From assembly GCF_023715705.1 (NCBI RefSeq), contig NZ_JAMBOS010000003.1, positions 124,001-188,000 of the forward strand: a DNA stretch of 64,000 nt, read 5' to 3'. A program made the translations under genes and the position numbers. The notes beneath the pieces were generated by a model. It worked only from the letters and a program-made list of their open reading frames with translations, searched no databases and was not told the origin of the DNA. This document shows positions 1-10,248 of the stretch, one piece after another. Source of the DNA: Halalkalibacter oceani. Its GTDB lineage: Bacteria > Bacillota > Bacilli > Bacillales > Bacillaceae_D. The number at the start of each line of letters is the position of its first letter. The first letter of the stretch is position 1.

Positions 1-659
1 GTGAGAGCGCTACCGCCCTGGCGACGGTATTCTTTTTTATGCAGGGGACGCCGTTTATTTATCAAGGGCAGGAAATCGGCATGACAAATGTCAGGTTTTC
101 TTCAATTGATGAGTATCGTGATGTAAGCGCGAAAAATGAGTATCGGCTTAAACGGGAAGAAGGACTGACCAACGATGAGGCGCTTGCTGTAATTTGGACG
201 AACGGAAGAGACAATGCCCGGACTCCGATGCAATGGGATGATTCGGCACATGCAGGCTTTTCAACGGCCGACAAAACATGGATCGGCGTCAATCCGAACT
301 ACCGCTCGATCAATGTCGCCGCCCAGGAACGAGACGTCGGCTCTGTCCTCTCCTATTACAAAGCGATGATCCGCCTGCGAAAAGGAGCCCTGCCGTTAAT
401 ATATGGACGCTATGTGCTGGAGGCGAAGGATGACCCGGCCATCTATGCTTATCGCCGCGTGTTGCAGGGACAGTCGTATTTGATCATTGTCAATATGGTA
501 GCGTCCGATTCTCAGCTCGAGGCTGGGCTGGCGGCACAGCTGAAGAAAATGGAGTTGCTGTTATCGAATCAGCAGGTCAGTTCTCACGCATGGTTTCGCC
601 CTTACGAAGCGAGGGTATATAAAGAGCAGGAAAAGGGTGTTAGAGATTTAAATCCTTAA
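1..659 (+). CDS. malL: Oligo-1,6-glucosidase / alpha-glucosidase, C-terminal part (5' end outside window)
   Basis: Only the last ~218 residues are present; the frame is open from base 3 and the gene begins upstream. It belongs to glycoside hydrolase family 13, cytoplasmic enzymes that release glucose from the ends of isomalto- and malto-oligosaccharides. Visible marks are the GTPFIYQGQEIGM strand (coded from about 45) and the NARTPMQWD block (about 214), both typical of MalL/TreA-type enzymes, followed by the small C-terminal beta domain. Trehalose-6-phosphate hydrolase is the main alternative; the substrate-deciding N-terminal part is missing, so the symbol is tentative. No clear hairpin terminator follows; the gap to the next gene is 95 bases. 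Confidence 0.75.
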   Translation, partial: ESATALATVFFFMQGTPFIYQGQEIGMTNVRFSSIDEYRDVSAKNEYRLKREEGLTNDEALAVIWTNGRDNARTPMQWDDSAHAGFSTADKTWIGVNPNYRSINVAAQERDVGSVLSYYKAMIRLRKGALPLIYGRYVLEAKDDPAIYAYRRVLQGQSYLIIVNMVASDSQLEAGLAAQLKKMELLLSNQQVSSHAWFRPYEARVYKEQEKGVRDLNP

Positions 660-667
660 CAATTATA

Positions 668-696
668 TTGCATTGACATTTTGGACATGGTATCAT
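668..696 (+). promoter_or_regulatory. Possible extended -10 promoter of the helicase gene
   Basis: TTGCAT (668-673), a 17-base spacer, then TATCAT (691-696) preceded by TGG, which forms an extended -10 motif. It lies about 60 bases before the TTG start of the helicase gene. The -35 match is poor (3 of 6), so the extended -10 carries most of the weight. Confidence 0.45.
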
Positions 697-754
697 TAAA
701 AGATGTTTTTTTATTTAAGTACGGTGGATAACACTGATAAAGGAGATTATATAT

Positions 755-2239
755 TTGGCAACTTTTTATGAATTTGGCTTGGACCATCAAGTGGTGAGAG
801 CCGTAACAGAAATGGGCTTTTCAGAAGCCACCCCTATTCAAACAGCGACGATACCAACAGCCTTGGAAGGTAAGGACATCATTGGACAGGCGCAAACGGG
901 AACAGGAAAGACCGGTGCGTTTGGCGTGCCGTTAATTAATCGGATAAAGACGGAAGAGGATCATGTCCAGGCGTTAATTCTTGCGCCGACAAGAGAGCTG
1001 GCCAATCAGGTTTCAGAATCGCTGATTGCCTTTGGGAAATATAAGGGCGTCCGCACGGTCGTAGTTTACGGCGGACAGGATATGCGTAAGCAAATTCGCG
1101 ACTTGAAGCGGAAGCCTCATGTGATCGTCGCCACACCTGGGCGTTTGATGGATCATATGCGCCGTAAGACGATCCGCCTTCAGGAAGTGGAGACAGTCGT
1201 TCTGGATGAAGCGGATGAAATGTTAAATATGGGTTTCATCGAAGATATTGAGACAATTTTGAAAGAGGTGCCGACTGAGCGCCAAACATTATTGTTCTCC
1301 GCGACAATGCCGAAGCGAATTGAAAAGCTGGCGCAAACCTTTATGAAGGAACCTGAGCTTATTGCGGTCAAAGCAAAAGAAGTAACAATGGAAAACATTG
1401 AGCAGCAATATATTGAGCTTGCGGAGCGTGACAAGTTTGATGCGTTATGCCGGTTAATTGACATTCACACGCCGGAACTGGCGATCGTATTTGGCCGGAC
1501 GAAGCGTCGGGTTGATGAACTGGCAGAAGCACTCGCAAAACGCGGCTATCGTGCGGAAGGAATTCACGGAGACCTGAATCAGGCGAAGCGTGACAGTGTG
1601 CTGCGCAAATTTAAGAACGGATTGATTGATGTTCTTGTCGCTACCGATGTGGCGGCGCGCGGACTCGACATTAGCGGAGTGACGCATGTCTATAACTTCG
1701 ATTTGCCGCAGGACCCGGAAAGCTACGTCCACCGGATTGGACGGACAGGACGTGCCGGGAAATCCGGTGTGGCGGTAACCTTTGCGACACCGCGTGAAAA
1801 GGATCATGTTAAAGCGATTGAACGTTTATCGAAGAAGAAAATGACAAAGCGTGAAATGCCGTCTTTTGAGGAAGCAATTGAAGGCCAGCAGCAGCTTGCG
1901 CTTAGCCAGCTTCGCTCATTGATTGCAGATGGAGGAGCTGACGCCTACCGTCAAGCGGCCAAGGAGCTTCTGCAGGAATCGGATGCAGCAACAGCGCTTG
2001 CCGCAGCTTTGAAGCTTCTGACAAAAGAGCCGGATATGACGCCGGTTCGCCTTACAGCTGAAGCACCGTTGCGTGCGAAAAAACGCCGCGAAGGTGGAGG
2101 CTCAGCCGCAGGGAAACCATATCGCCAGCTTCGGGGAGATGATCGCCGTCGCCCGCAGTATCGCGGGAAGGAAAGCGGTCGTCGTCAGTCGTCGCATGGC
2201 CGTGGTGGACAACAGCGTAAAGCCAAGCATCACGCGTAA
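755..2239 (+). CDS. cshA: DEAD-box RNA helicase, CshA type
   Basis: ATP-dependent RNA helicase expected to act in mRNA decay and ribosome assembly at low temperature. The 494 residues equal the length of B. subtilis CshA. Motifs in order: Q motif ATPIQ (25-29), Walker A AQTGTGKT (46-53), PTREL, TPGRL, DEAD, SAT, then in the second RecA domain ARGLD and HRIGRTGR, followed by a basic, Arg/Gly-rich tail from about 445 as in CshA. The TTG start is chosen because AGGAG (741-745) sits the right distance upstream and the protein begins exactly where CshA homologues do. No independent hairpin lies directly behind the stop; a dispersed repeat copy follows. Confidence 0.93.
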   Translation: MATFYEFGLDHQVVRAVTEMGFSEATPIQTATIPTALEGKDIIGQAQTGTGKTGAFGVPLINRIKTEEDHVQALILAPTRELANQVSESLIAFGKYKGVRTVVVYGGQDMRKQIRDLKRKPHVIVATPGRLMDHMRRKTIRLQEVETVVLDEADEMLNMGFIEDIETILKEVPTERQTLLFSATMPKRIEKLAQTFMKEPELIAVKAKEVTMENIEQQYIELAERDKFDALCRLIDIHTPELAIVFGRTKRRVDELAEALAKRGYRAEGIHGDLNQAKRDSVLRKFKNGLIDVLVATDVAARGLDISGVTHVYNFDLPQDPESYVHRIGRTGRAGKSGVAVTFATPREKDHVKAIERLSKKKMTKREMPSFEEAIEGQQQLALSQLRSLIADGGADAYRQAAKELLQESDAATALAAALKLLTKEPDMTPVRLTAEAPLRAKKRREGGGSAAGKPYRQLRGDDRRRPQYRGKESGRRQSSHGRGGQQRKAKHHA

Positions 2240-2254
2240 AGGAAAAGCCACTAG

Positions 2255-2361
2255 GCGATGAAGGAAGTATAAAGATTTTCGGGGCGGGGCATCGGCTTCA
2301 CGCGTTACGCGGCGAGCTGAAGGGCCCCGCTTTTAGGTAGGGCGGTACGCGTTTTTCTTAA
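2255..2361 (+). repeat. Dispersed intergenic repeat R1, copy 1 (degenerate)
   Basis: Matches four other intergenic copies in the window. It starts with an AAGTATAAAGATTTTCGG-like left end, has a CACGCGTTACGCGGC core and a short AGCTGAA...TTTTAG hairpin, and ends in TTTTTCTTA. It follows cshA in the sense orientation. This copy has lost part of the right arm. Confidence 0.7.
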
Positions 2362-2394
2362 GCGATTGTAAATTATGTTAGCATTTTTTTAAGT

Positions 2395-2528
2395 TTAAGC
2401 GGAAAGGGTTGTCTCTTCTGTGTTCGGTTGGTATCTTGAAGGTGACCCACACAAGTAAGACTCTTCATCGTATTACCCCTTGATTGAGATCGGCTGAGCA
2501 GCTCGCTTCAGCCGACTTTTTTTTATTT
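2395..2528 (+). ncRNA. Unassigned intergenic segment ending in a terminator (possible small RNA)
   Basis: Between the R1 repeat and the glnA control region lie about 130 bases with no ORF, ending in a clean Rho-independent terminator: TCGGCTGA (2490-2497) pairs with TCAGCCGA (2508-2515), followed by T8. The terminator is more than 250 bases past cshA and upstream of the glnA promoter, so it either ends a long cshA 3' UTR or closes a separate small transcript. No convincing promoter was found and it does not resemble SRP RNA, RNase P RNA, tmRNA or a riboswitch class I recognise. Confidence 0.3.
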
Positions 2529-2576
2529 CCTATACAACTGCTAATTATAGTAAAGAAATGGATAGAAAAGGTTTTA

Positions 2577-2593
2577 TGTAAGATTATCTGACA
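2577..2593 (+). promoter_or_regulatory. GlnR/TnrA box 1 of the glutamine synthetase gene
   Basis: TGTAAGATTATCTGACA fits the GlnR/TnrA consensus TGTNA-N7-TNACA with no mismatch. It overlaps CTGACA (2588-2593), a possible -35 element followed 17 bases later by TTCAAT, so binding here would block RNA polymerase, as in the B. subtilis glnRA promoter. Confidence 0.8.
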
Positions 2594-2645
2594 TTGTTAT
2601 TGCGGAAATCTTCAATCAGCTTTAAAGTAAAACATAACAAATTGA

Positions 2646-2662
2646 TGTCACATAAGATTACA
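2646..2662 (+). promoter_or_regulatory. GlnR/TnrA box 2 of the glutamine synthetase gene
   Basis: TGTCACATAAGATTACA is a second perfect match to TGTNA-N7-TNACA, 69 bases after box 1 and 20 bases before the chosen ATG. It probably lies just downstream of the transcription start. Confidence 0.78.
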
Positions 2663-2682
2663 TGAAAAGGAAGTGTTTGGGG

Positions 2683-4041
2683 ATGACGGTATCTGCACCA
2701 ACAAGAGAGAGCTTAATAGAAACGATCAAGGAAACGATTAAAGCGAAGAATGTCGAATTACTTCACATGCAGTTTGTTGACATTGAAGGGACATTAAAGC
2801 ATGTTACAGTCACAGCTGAGCAAATTGATCAGGTTGTTGACGGGAAGGTGATGTTTGACGGTTCTTCCATCACAGGCTACACGCCGATTAACCGTTCTGA
2901 CTTGTATTTAGCACCTGATTTAACAACGTTCGCTGTATTGCCTTGGACAGTCGAAGACGGATATTCAGAAGCACGCTTTCTATGCAGTGTAACAAATCCA
3001 GACGGTTCTGACTTTGAGGGTGATCCTCGTAACGTACTAAAAAAAACAGTTGAACGGGCCAAAGAGAAGGGCTATTCGATTAATGTAGGACCTGAGCTTG
3101 AATTCTTCTTATTTGAAACGGATGAATATGGACAGCCAACACTAAGAACACAGGACGTCGGCGGTTATTTTGAACCATCGCCAAAAGACTTAGGGGAACG
3201 CGTTCGTTTGGAAATCTATAGAGCGTTGAAAATGATGAACTTCACGATTGAAGCTTCTCACCATGAAGTGGCAATCGGTCAGCATGAAATTAACTTTAAA
3301 TATGCCGATGCGTTAGGTTCGGCTGATGCAGCGACAACGTATAAATGGGTCGTCAAGACGGTAGCACAGCAATTTGGTTTGCATGCGACATTTATGCCAA
3401 AGCCGTTAGCAGGAGCAAACGGAAGTGGAATGCATACGAATATCTCGCTTTTTGATGTTGAGAAGCAGGAAAATGCATTTTATGATGAGTCGGATGAGCT
3501 TGGACTATCAAAGACCGCATACCAGTTCATTGCTGGTTTAATGGAGAACGTCAAGGACTTTGTCGCGGTGACGAATCCGCTTGTTAACTCCTACAAGCGT
3601 CTCGTCCCAGGCTATGAAGCGCCTTGCTACATTGCCTGGTCGGCTTCAAACCGTTCAGCCTTAATCCGGATTCCGGCCACTCGCGGAGCTGGTACACGGG
3701 TGGAAATCCGTTGTCCGGACCCATCAGCCAATCCGTATTTCGCCTTTGCAATTGTCGCGACTGCCGGTCTTGACGGAATAGAGCGTCAATTATCAGCTGC
3801 TCCAGCTGTTGATGCGGATATCTTTGCGATGGATGTCGCGGAGATTGAAGAGCGCGGGATTGAGAACTTACCGACGAACCTGGAAGCGGCGATTGACCGT
3901 TTTGAAGCAGGAGAAATTGGCCGTCGGGCATTGGGTGAGCATTCCTTCAGTGAGTATGTAGCGTTAAAGCGTGCAGAATATGATGAGTTCCGCACCACGG
4001 TTCATGGTTGGGAAGTTTCTGCCTACCAAGCGAAATTTTAA
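2683..4041 (+). CDS. glnA: Glutamine synthetase type I (paralogue lacking the Arg62 feedback residue)
   Basis: Makes glutamine from glutamate, ammonium and ATP; a cytoplasmic dodecamer in this family. 452 residues, close to the 444 of B. subtilis GlnA. Conserved: MFDGSSI, GPELEFF, NGSGMHTNIS, VNSYKRLVPGYEAPCYIAWS and RIPATRG. The ATG at 2683 is preferred over the one at 2662 because AAAAGGAAGTG sits 7 bases before it. Unusual: the B. subtilis sequence GFVRIEESD, containing Arg62 of feedback inhibition and GlnR/TnrA signalling, reads GYTPINRSD here, so Arg62 is Pro. No glnR precedes it, unlike the normal glnRA operon, so a second glnA probably exists elsewhere. Two GlnR/TnrA boxes lie upstream and a terminator follows 10 bases after the stop. 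Confidence 0.93.
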   Translation: MTVSAPTRESLIETIKETIKAKNVELLHMQFVDIEGTLKHVTVTAEQIDQVVDGKVMFDGSSITGYTPINRSDLYLAPDLTTFAVLPWTVEDGYSEARFLCSVTNPDGSDFEGDPRNVLKKTVERAKEKGYSINVGPELEFFLFETDEYGQPTLRTQDVGGYFEPSPKDLGERVRLEIYRALKMMNFTIEASHHEVAIGQHEINFKYADALGSADAATTYKWVVKTVAQQFGLHATFMPKPLAGANGSGMHTNISLFDVEKQENAFYDESDELGLSKTAYQFIAGLMENVKDFVAVTNPLVNSYKRLVPGYEAPCYIAWSASNRSALIRIPATRGAGTRVEIRCPDPSANPYFAFAIVATAGLDGIERQLSAAPAVDADIFAMDVAEIEERGIENLPTNLEAAIDRFEAGEIGRRALGEHSFSEYVALKRAEYDEFRTTVHGWEVSAYQAKF

Positions 4042-4050
4042 AGAGAAAGA

Positions 4051-4096
4051 GAGGCTGTGACAAAAGGTTGTTTTTTTACCTTTTTGTCGCAGCCTT
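4051..4096 (+). terminator. Terminator of the glutamine synthetase gene
   Basis: GAGGCTGTGACAAAAGG pairs with CCTTTTTGTCGCAGCCT around a GTTGTTTTTTTA loop. It belongs to the window-wide terminator family with a CAAAAGG/CCTTTTG upper stem and is joined directly to a copy of repeat R2. Confidence 0.8.
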
Positions 4097-4097
4097 T

Positions 4098-4211
4098 AAG
4101 CAATGAGCGGAACCGCCACGATCTTTTAAAGCCCGTTGTGAGTGGGTTTCTCACAACGGGCTTGTGGCGTGTGAAGCCATTGCCAGTAGGTCCAAAGCTA
4201 GTTTTGTCTCA
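4098..4211 (+). repeat. Dispersed hairpin repeat R2, copy A (complete)
   Basis: An AAGCAATGAGCGGAACC left arm pairs imperfectly with a GTGGCGTGTGAAGCCATTGC right arm. Inside is a long perfect hairpin, AGCCCGTTGTGAG/CTCACAACGGGCT. A CTAGTTTTGTCTC tail follows. Near-identical copies occur at 31219 and, inverted, at 34918. Confidence 0.85.
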
Positions 4212-4218
4212 AAGGGTA

Positions 4219-5187
4219 TCAAAGGGCCTGCTTTCCCTTTTCGAGACTTTCACTTTTCCGGTGCCGCTGCCGAAAAGGCAGGTGGCGTCCCAGCTTTTGC
4301 AGGAAGCCGAGGCGGGAAGATGTAAAAATAAACAACCCGGTCCAGATAAAGAGAAAAGCGATCAGCTGCGAGAGATGGAACGGCTCCTTATAAAGAAAAA
4401 CACCTAAGATGAGCATCAGCGTTGGAGCGATGTATTGAAGAAAGCCCATCAGCGATAGTGGAATCCGCCTCGCCCCTGTCGCGAACAACAGCAACGGGAT
4501 CGCTGTAGCTGCTCCGGCGATGATCAACAGCCAGGCTGTCGTTGAATCGACAAAGAAGCTTCTGCTTTCTGCAAGCTGTTGATGATAGAAGTAAAGAAAG
4601 CCAAGGGCGAATGGCGCGGTAATTAACGTTTCGATCGTCAAGCCGAAAAGAGCGCCGATCTGGACGGTCTTCTTTAATAATCCGTATATTCCGAACGAAC
4701 AGGCGAGAATCAGTGAGACCCATGGAACCACCCCGTAAAACAACGTCAATATCATGACCCCGATAAAGGCTAACACGAATGAGACGGCCTGCCAACGCGT
4801 AAAACGTTCCTTCAAAAATAAAATTCCGAGCAGCACGCTAATAAGCGGGTTGATATAATAACCGAGACTGGCTTCAACTACGCGCTCATTGGCAACGGCC
4901 CAGATAAATAAAAACCAGTTGATACTAATAAAAAAAGCAGCGAACGTAATCCCGAAAGCCGATTTTTTGTTGGAAAAAATGATCTTACATTCTTTCCAGA
5001 AGGCGGGAAGCTGTTTTCGCGCAAGTAAAAGAAGAAACATCAGAACCAATGACCAAATGATCCGGTGGGCCAACACTTCCATTGCCGGAACATGCTCAAG
5101 CAGTTTCCAGTAAAGCGGAAGAATTCCCCACAGCAAATAAGCCGTAACCGTTGCAATGACGCCATTACGGTAAGTAGTGTCCTGCAT
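4219..5187 (-). CDS. rarD: RarD-like EamA-family permease
   Basis: Ten-helix inner-membrane transporter of the drug/metabolite transporter superfamily, RarD branch, historically named for chloramphenicol sensitivity; substrate unknown. 322 residues, with AYLLWGILPLYWKLL at the start and a second EamA half (GFLQYIAPTLMLILGVFLYKE) near the end, both signatures of RarD. The tail after about 300 is basic and cytoplasmic. The ATG lies after a GGATCTGAGA ribosome site on the minus strand. The 3' end converges on the glutamine synthetase gene with repeat R2 between them. Confidence 0.85.
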   Translation of the reverse strand: MQDTTYRNGVIATVTAYLLWGILPLYWKLLEHVPAMEVLAHRIIWSLVLMFLLLLARKQLPAFWKECKIIFSNKKSAFGITFAAFFISINWFLFIWAVANERVVEASLGYYINPLISVLLGILFLKERFTRWQAVSFVLAFIGVMILTLFYGVVPWVSLILACSFGIYGLLKKTVQIGALFGLTIETLITAPFALGFLYFYHQQLAESRSFFVDSTTAWLLIIAGAATAIPLLLFATGARRIPLSLMGFLQYIAPTLMLILGVFLYKEPFHLSQLIAFLFIWTGLFIFTSSRLGFLQKLGRHLPFRQRHRKSESLEKGKQAL

Positions 5188-5446
5188 TCTCTCAGATCCT
5201 TTCCAAGAATAAAAGGTTTTTTACGAGTGTATGATAATATTTATTTCGTGTATAGAAACGTTTGATCATGAGTATACACTACTTAATGTAAATTGGCAAA
5301 AGGCAGGCTGATGTATGGAAGGAAAGCGAAAAAGGGCTCTGAATGAGCACGCGGGTATGAGTTGATGGGAATCCGGCTGGAGCGGAGAGTACCACTCCGG
5401 CCGGAACTAACTAACGTACATATTAGCAGAGGGAGACGCCCCCTGC
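5188..5446. other. Intergenic region with two inverted repeats
   Basis: No gene seen. Two hairpins, 5372-5405 (TCCGGCTGGAG ... CTCCGGCCGGA) and 5426-5446 (GCAGAGGG ... CCCCCTGC), lie just past the pdxK stop on the minus strand and may act as its transcript end. Neither has a good U tract. Confidence 0.4.
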
Positions 5447-6256
5447 CTACATTCCCCGGCGGTAGGCACCATGATTGGTAGGCCCGACGTATTGATTCAG
5501 CCGGAAGGAATGCTTTATCGCCGCAGTGATAAATTGCTTGGCCGTCTGCAGCGCGTCATCGACCGCCCGACCCTTAGCAAGCTCTGCCGCAATCGCTGCT
5601 GAGTAGGTGCAGCCGGCTCCATGCGTAAAGCTCGTTTCGATTGTTTCAGATTCTAATAAGGTAAAGTCTTTACCATCGTACAAGACATCAACCGCGCGAT
5701 CGAGTCCGATTTTGCTGCCGCCTTTGACAATGACATACTTGGCGCCGAGATCATGTATTTTCGCTGCGGCAGCCTTCATGTCCTCCAGTGAAGTGATCGG
5801 ACCGCCGCCGCTTAATTGGGCGGCCTCAAACAAGTTTGGTGTGACAACAAAGGCCTTTGGCACAAGGACGTCGCGCAGGCAGGCGTCCGTTTCCGGATTA
5901 AGGGCTTCATCTGCGCCCTTGCAGACCATAACTGGGTCGACGACGAGCTGCTTAAGCTGATAGTGCTCAACCTTTTGAGCGACGAGCTCAATGATCTCGA
6001 TCGAACCGAGCATCCCCGTTTTAACGGCATCTATTCCAATACCCGCCAGCACTGTTTCAAGCTGTTTTTCTAACACGTGTACTGGCTGCGGGAAGACTTC
6101 GTGAAACCAGTCACGATGAGGGTCCTGCGCGACAATTGTCGTCAGGGCGTTCATTCCGTAAACCCCCAGCTCTTGAAATGTTTTTAAATCTGCCTGCAAG
6201 CCGGCTCCGCCGCTCGTATCTGAACCCGCGATCGTTAATGCTTTTGGCATTGACAT
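5447..6256 (-). CDS. pdxK: Pyridoxine / hydroxymethylpyrimidine kinase (PdxK/ThiD family)
   Basis: Ribokinase-fold enzyme that phosphorylates pyridoxine-type vitamers or 4-amino-5-hydroxymethyl-2-methylpyrimidine. Visible are the N-terminal LTIAGSDTSGGAGLQADLKTF, KTGMLGS, VVDPVMVCKGA, and the catalytic anion-hole motif THGAGCTYSAAIAAELAKG. The sequence tracks B. subtilis PdxK (YwdB) from the first residue. The chosen start gives MSMPKALT like that homologue, with the GAGGGG ribosome site 9 bases upstream; an ATG 24 bases earlier is too close to it. The true substrate (B6 versus thiamine precursor) cannot be decided from sequence. Confidence 0.88.
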   Translation of the reverse strand: MSMPKALTIAGSDTSGGAGLQADLKTFQELGVYGMNALTTIVAQDPHRDWFHEVFPQPVHVLEKQLETVLAGIGIDAVKTGMLGSIEIIELVAQKVEHYQLKQLVVDPVMVCKGADEALNPETDACLRDVLVPKAFVVTPNLFEAAQLSGGGPITSLEDMKAAAAKIHDLGAKYVIVKGGSKIGLDRAVDVLYDGKDFTLLESETIETSFTHGAGCTYSAAIAAELAKGRAVDDALQTAKQFITAAIKHSFRLNQYVGPTNHGAYRRGM

Positions 6257-6289
6257 AACGTTCATCCCCTCTTCTTTCATGATTTCTTT

Positions 6290-6318
6290 ATTATACTAAA
6301 AGAACTAGTCATATTAAA
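6290..6318 (-). promoter_or_regulatory. Possible sigma-A promoter of pdxK
   Basis: On the minus strand TTTAAT, a 17-base spacer, then a perfect TATAAT (6290-6295), about 35 bases before the gene start. The -35 is weak. Confidence 0.4.
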
Positions 6319-6472
6319 GTAAGTGAGCGTCCTATCGTACATGAAACAAATCTCCTAGTTCGAAAAGTAGATTTTTATCATCTATGTAGTGGAAAAATAG
6401 AGTATAATGATCTAGAAATATATTATAAAATAGAAAATTCGAAAAAGAGAAAAGAGATGAGGAGGAAAGACA

Positions 6473-8152
6473 TTGAGGGGAATTCGCGGGAGAATATTAC
6501 TAGGGTTTTTATTTGTGGTCATTTTAATGATCGGCTATGCCGGCTATAGTGTGTGGAGTGTCCAGCAAACGAATCAGGAAATAGCGCAACTGGAGGAGGA
6601 AGAAGTACCGCTTTTGATGACAATGGAACGAATGGCGTTTAATGTTGCCAACCGTCTGGCTTTGTCGAGAGGGTATCTATTAATGGGGAATACTCAATAT
6701 GTGGAGGATTTTCAAAAGTTAACTGATGAAAGTCGAGAGCTGGAAGAGTGGCTGTTGCAAAATACGGACGATGAAGTTCTGCATCACCTCGTCAATCGAA
6801 CGCGTGAATGGCAAACGATCATGGTCGATGAGGTATTTCCTGCTCAGCAAAGTGGTGATGAGGACGAGGCGATGCTGATTCTGTTGTCGAGAGGAACTTC
6901 GCCGGCGCAGCAGATCATGCGGGCGTTTCAGGAGCAGTCTGAAGTAAATCGTGAAGCATTGGCGACGAAGTTGGATGAAATCAATACCCAGGGGTCGCGG
7001 CTGCAAATGACGACGATTTGGATTTCCGTAGCTGTCACGGTGCTTAGCATTATCAGCGGTCTTTTCATTGCGAGTATGATTGTCAAACCGATTAATGTGC
7101 TACTCGGTCGCGTCAACATTATCGCCAGCGGTGATTTAACGGGTGAGGAAATTCCAGTAAAGAAACAGGATGAAATCGGTCAATTGACGATGGCGTTCAA
7201 TAGCATGCGTAACAATCTTCGCGATCTATTAACTAAAACGACGAATATGTCTGAACAGGTCGCGGCCACCGCTGAACAATTGTCGGCAAGTTCCCAGGAG
7301 ACATCATCGGCGACCAATCAAATCGCCATGACGATCCAGGAGGTATCTACTGCGTCTGAGCAAACGCTTCATCGCTCACAGGAGAGCACACAATCAGCTC
7401 TGAAGGTTAATGAAGGAGTTGAGATGATTACTGAAGCCACTACAGGTGTCAGTACGATGGCGGAGGAAGCTTCCCGGGAAGCAAAAGAAGGAGAAGCTTC
7501 AATTGGACGGGCGGTCAGTCAAATTGGCACCATCCGGGAGACGGTTAGCCAGTCGGCTGAGTTCATTCAACAGCTCGGTGAGCGTTCCCATGAGATTGGA
7601 AATATTCTGGAGTTAATCACGTCGATTTCGGAGCAGACGAACCTGCTTGCTTTAAATGCCGCGATTGAGGCTGCACGGGCGGGTGAACATGGAAAAGGAT
7701 TTGCCGTCGTAGCGGATGAGGTCCGTAAATTAGCCGAGGAATCAAGAGCATCAGCAGAAAAAATTTCGACGATGATTCTTCTCATTCAGGAAGATACGGA
7801 AAGAGCTGTGGAAGAGATGAATCGCGGTACTGCCGAAGTCGAGGTCGGAACAAAGGTTGTCCATGAAGTGGGAGAGTCATTTACCCGGATTTCGCATGCG
7901 GTTGAACGGGTCACGCAGGAAATGACCCATGTTTCTGCAGCGACAGAGCAGATTTCGCTACACACGAGCCGTCTTAATGAAGCGCTGTCAGAAATGGAGA
8001 CGGCATCTGAACAAAATGCCGACGCGTCCCAGGGAGTAGCTGCCAGCACTGAGGAGCAATTGGCTTCTATGGAGGAAATCGCCAGCTCGGCAGAAGCGCT
8101 GAATCATTTATCAACGGAATTGCAAGAAGAGGTTAGCAAGTTTAAACTTTAA
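6473..8152 (+). CDS. Methyl-accepting chemotaxis protein
   Basis: Membrane chemoreceptor that should signal through CheA/CheW to the flagellar motor. 559 residues: TM1 8-29, an outside four-helix-bundle type sensor about 30-180, TM2 181-203, HAMP about 204-257, then a long coiled-coil signalling domain. Its hairpin tip is present ([37 protein letters not shown], about 385-425). The TTG start is supported by AGGAGG at 6460-6465. It stands alone with its own terminator. The ligand is unknown, but it lies next to the sugar-acid TRAP island, so an organic acid is a reasonable guess. TATAAT at 6403-6408 may be its -10. Confidence 0.93.
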   Translation: MRGIRGRILLGFLFVVILMIGYAGYSVWSVQQTNQEIAQLEEEEVPLLMTMERMAFNVANRLALSRGYLLMGNTQYVEDFQKLTDESRELEEWLLQNTDDEVLHHLVNRTREWQTIMVDEVFPAQQSGDEDEAMLILLSRGTSPAQQIMRAFQEQSEVNREALATKLDEINTQGSRLQMTTIWISVAVTVLSIISGLFIASMIVKPINVLLGRVNIIASGDLTGEEIPVKKQDEIGQLTMAFNSMRNNLRDLLTKTTNMSEQVAATAEQLSASSQETSSATNQIAMTIQEVSTASEQTLHRSQESTQSALKVNEGVEMITEATTGVSTMAEEASREAKEGEASIGRAVSQIGTIRETVSQSAEFIQQLGERSHEIGNILELITSISEQTNLLALNAAIEAARAGEHGKGFAVVADEVRKLAEESRASAEKISTMILLIQEDTERAVEEMNRGTAEVEVGTKVVHEVGESFTRISHAVERVTQEMTHVSAATEQISLHTSRLNEALSEMETASEQNADASQGVAASTEEQLASMEEIASSAEALNHLSTELQEEVSKFKL

Positions 8153-8167
8153 TAAGCTTTTATTAGG

Positions 8168-8215
8168 AACAGGGTGCGAAAAGGCGAAACACAAGCCTTT
8201 TTACACCCTGTTTTT
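8168..8215 (+). terminator. Terminator after the chemoreceptor gene
   Basis: AACAGGGTG and AAAAGGC pair with GCCTTTT and CACCCTGTT, followed by a short T run. Confidence 0.8.
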
Positions 8216-8299
8216 AATAAGTTGAAAGATTCGGATTTTTTGGAATAAAAAATATTTTTTGGTTTAAGGGCAGTATTGACAAAAAATTCGAAAACTATA

Positions 8300-8328
8300 T
8301 TGACATTTGAAAGTGCTTTCAATAACAT
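8300..8328 (+). promoter_or_regulatory. Promoter of the first TRAP operon, with cre site in the spacer
   Basis: TTGACA (8300-8305), a 17-base spacer and TAACAT (8323-8328). The spacer is filled by TTTGAAAGTGCTTTCAAT (8306-8323), a near-palindromic catabolite-responsive element (consensus core TGAAARCGYTTTCA, one change at the centre). CcpA binding here would directly exclude RNA polymerase. Confidence 0.75.
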
Positions 8329-8377
8329 ATTATTTATAAAGTGAAAAATAAGAAATGATGAACCCTATAAATGAAAC

Positions 8378-8400
8378 TTTGTTTTGTAATATAAAACAAA
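8378..8400 (+). promoter_or_regulatory. Inverted repeat in the first TRAP operon leader
   Basis: TTTGTTTT (8378-8385) and AAAACAAA (8393-8400) flank a seven-base centre, between the promoter and the dctQ start. A specific-regulator operator or leader hairpin is possible; which one cannot be told. Confidence 0.4.
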
Positions 8401-8439
8401 TTAGATTTTTGAAAAAATGTAAAAAGTAAGGGGGATATT

Positions 8440-8948
8440 ATGCAAAAGTTACTGCGGATTTTGAACGGTATTTTGACAGCAACGATTACCGTTTTTCTAT
8501 CGTCAATGGTTTTTCTCGTGTTTATGAATGTAGTGCTTCGCTATGTATTTGAATCCGGCATTACATGGTCTGAAGAAATGGCGCGTTATTTATTTGTCTG
8601 GATTGTGTTTTTAGGTGCGATTGCAGCATTTAAAGATCGTTCTCATTTGGGTGTTGATATATTAATAGGGTCATTGCCGCCAAAAGCACAAAAAGCTCTT
8701 TATGTATTTAACCAGGTTGTGATAATCGGTTTGATGAGCATTGTTATTAACGGTGGAGTGAAAATGATCCAAGTAAACAGTAACAGTTACGGGCCGGCAA
8801 CCGGGATTCCTTTGTCTGTGCTCTTTATCGCCGCCACATTAGCGGCGGTTGTCATTATTTTAATGAGCCTTATCCAAACGTTCCAATATGTAGTGAAAAA
8901 TCAAAATTTACCTTCCTGGGCTAAAGCAAGAGAGGAGGAGAAACCGTT

Positions 8949-8952
<4 letters not shown>
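8440..8952 (+). CDS. dctQ: TRAP transporter small permease subunit (DctQ), set 1
   Basis: Small four-helix membrane subunit of a tripartite ATP-independent periplasmic transporter, which couples sodium or proton entry to uptake of an acid delivered by a DctP-type binding protein. 170 residues with the DctQ hallmark LRYVFESGITWSEEMARYLFVWIVFLGA and RSHLGVDIL. TAAGGGGGATATT precedes the ATG. It overlaps dctM by four bases (ATGA). Genes run Q-M-P here, unlike the other two PQM sets. Substrate unknown; neighbouring enolase-superfamily enzymes suggest sugar acids. Confidence 0.93.
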
Positions 8953-10229
<1,277 letters not shown>

Positions 10230-10248
10230 CGTGAATGTCAACCTGTTT

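Noticed and set aside
2395-2528. SRP RNA, 6S RNA or riboswitch
   Set aside because: No consensus core of any of these was found; left as unassigned.
4057-4407. Plus-strand open frame across the glnA terminator and the rarD 3' end
   Set aside because: Consists of the terminator, repeat R2 and antisense of rarD; no ribosome site and no protein-like composition.
8276-8301. Second TTGACA (8276) with TATATT as an extra promoter of TRAP operon 1
   Set aside because: Spacer is only 14 bases; the TTGACA at 8300 with a 17-base spacer is better.
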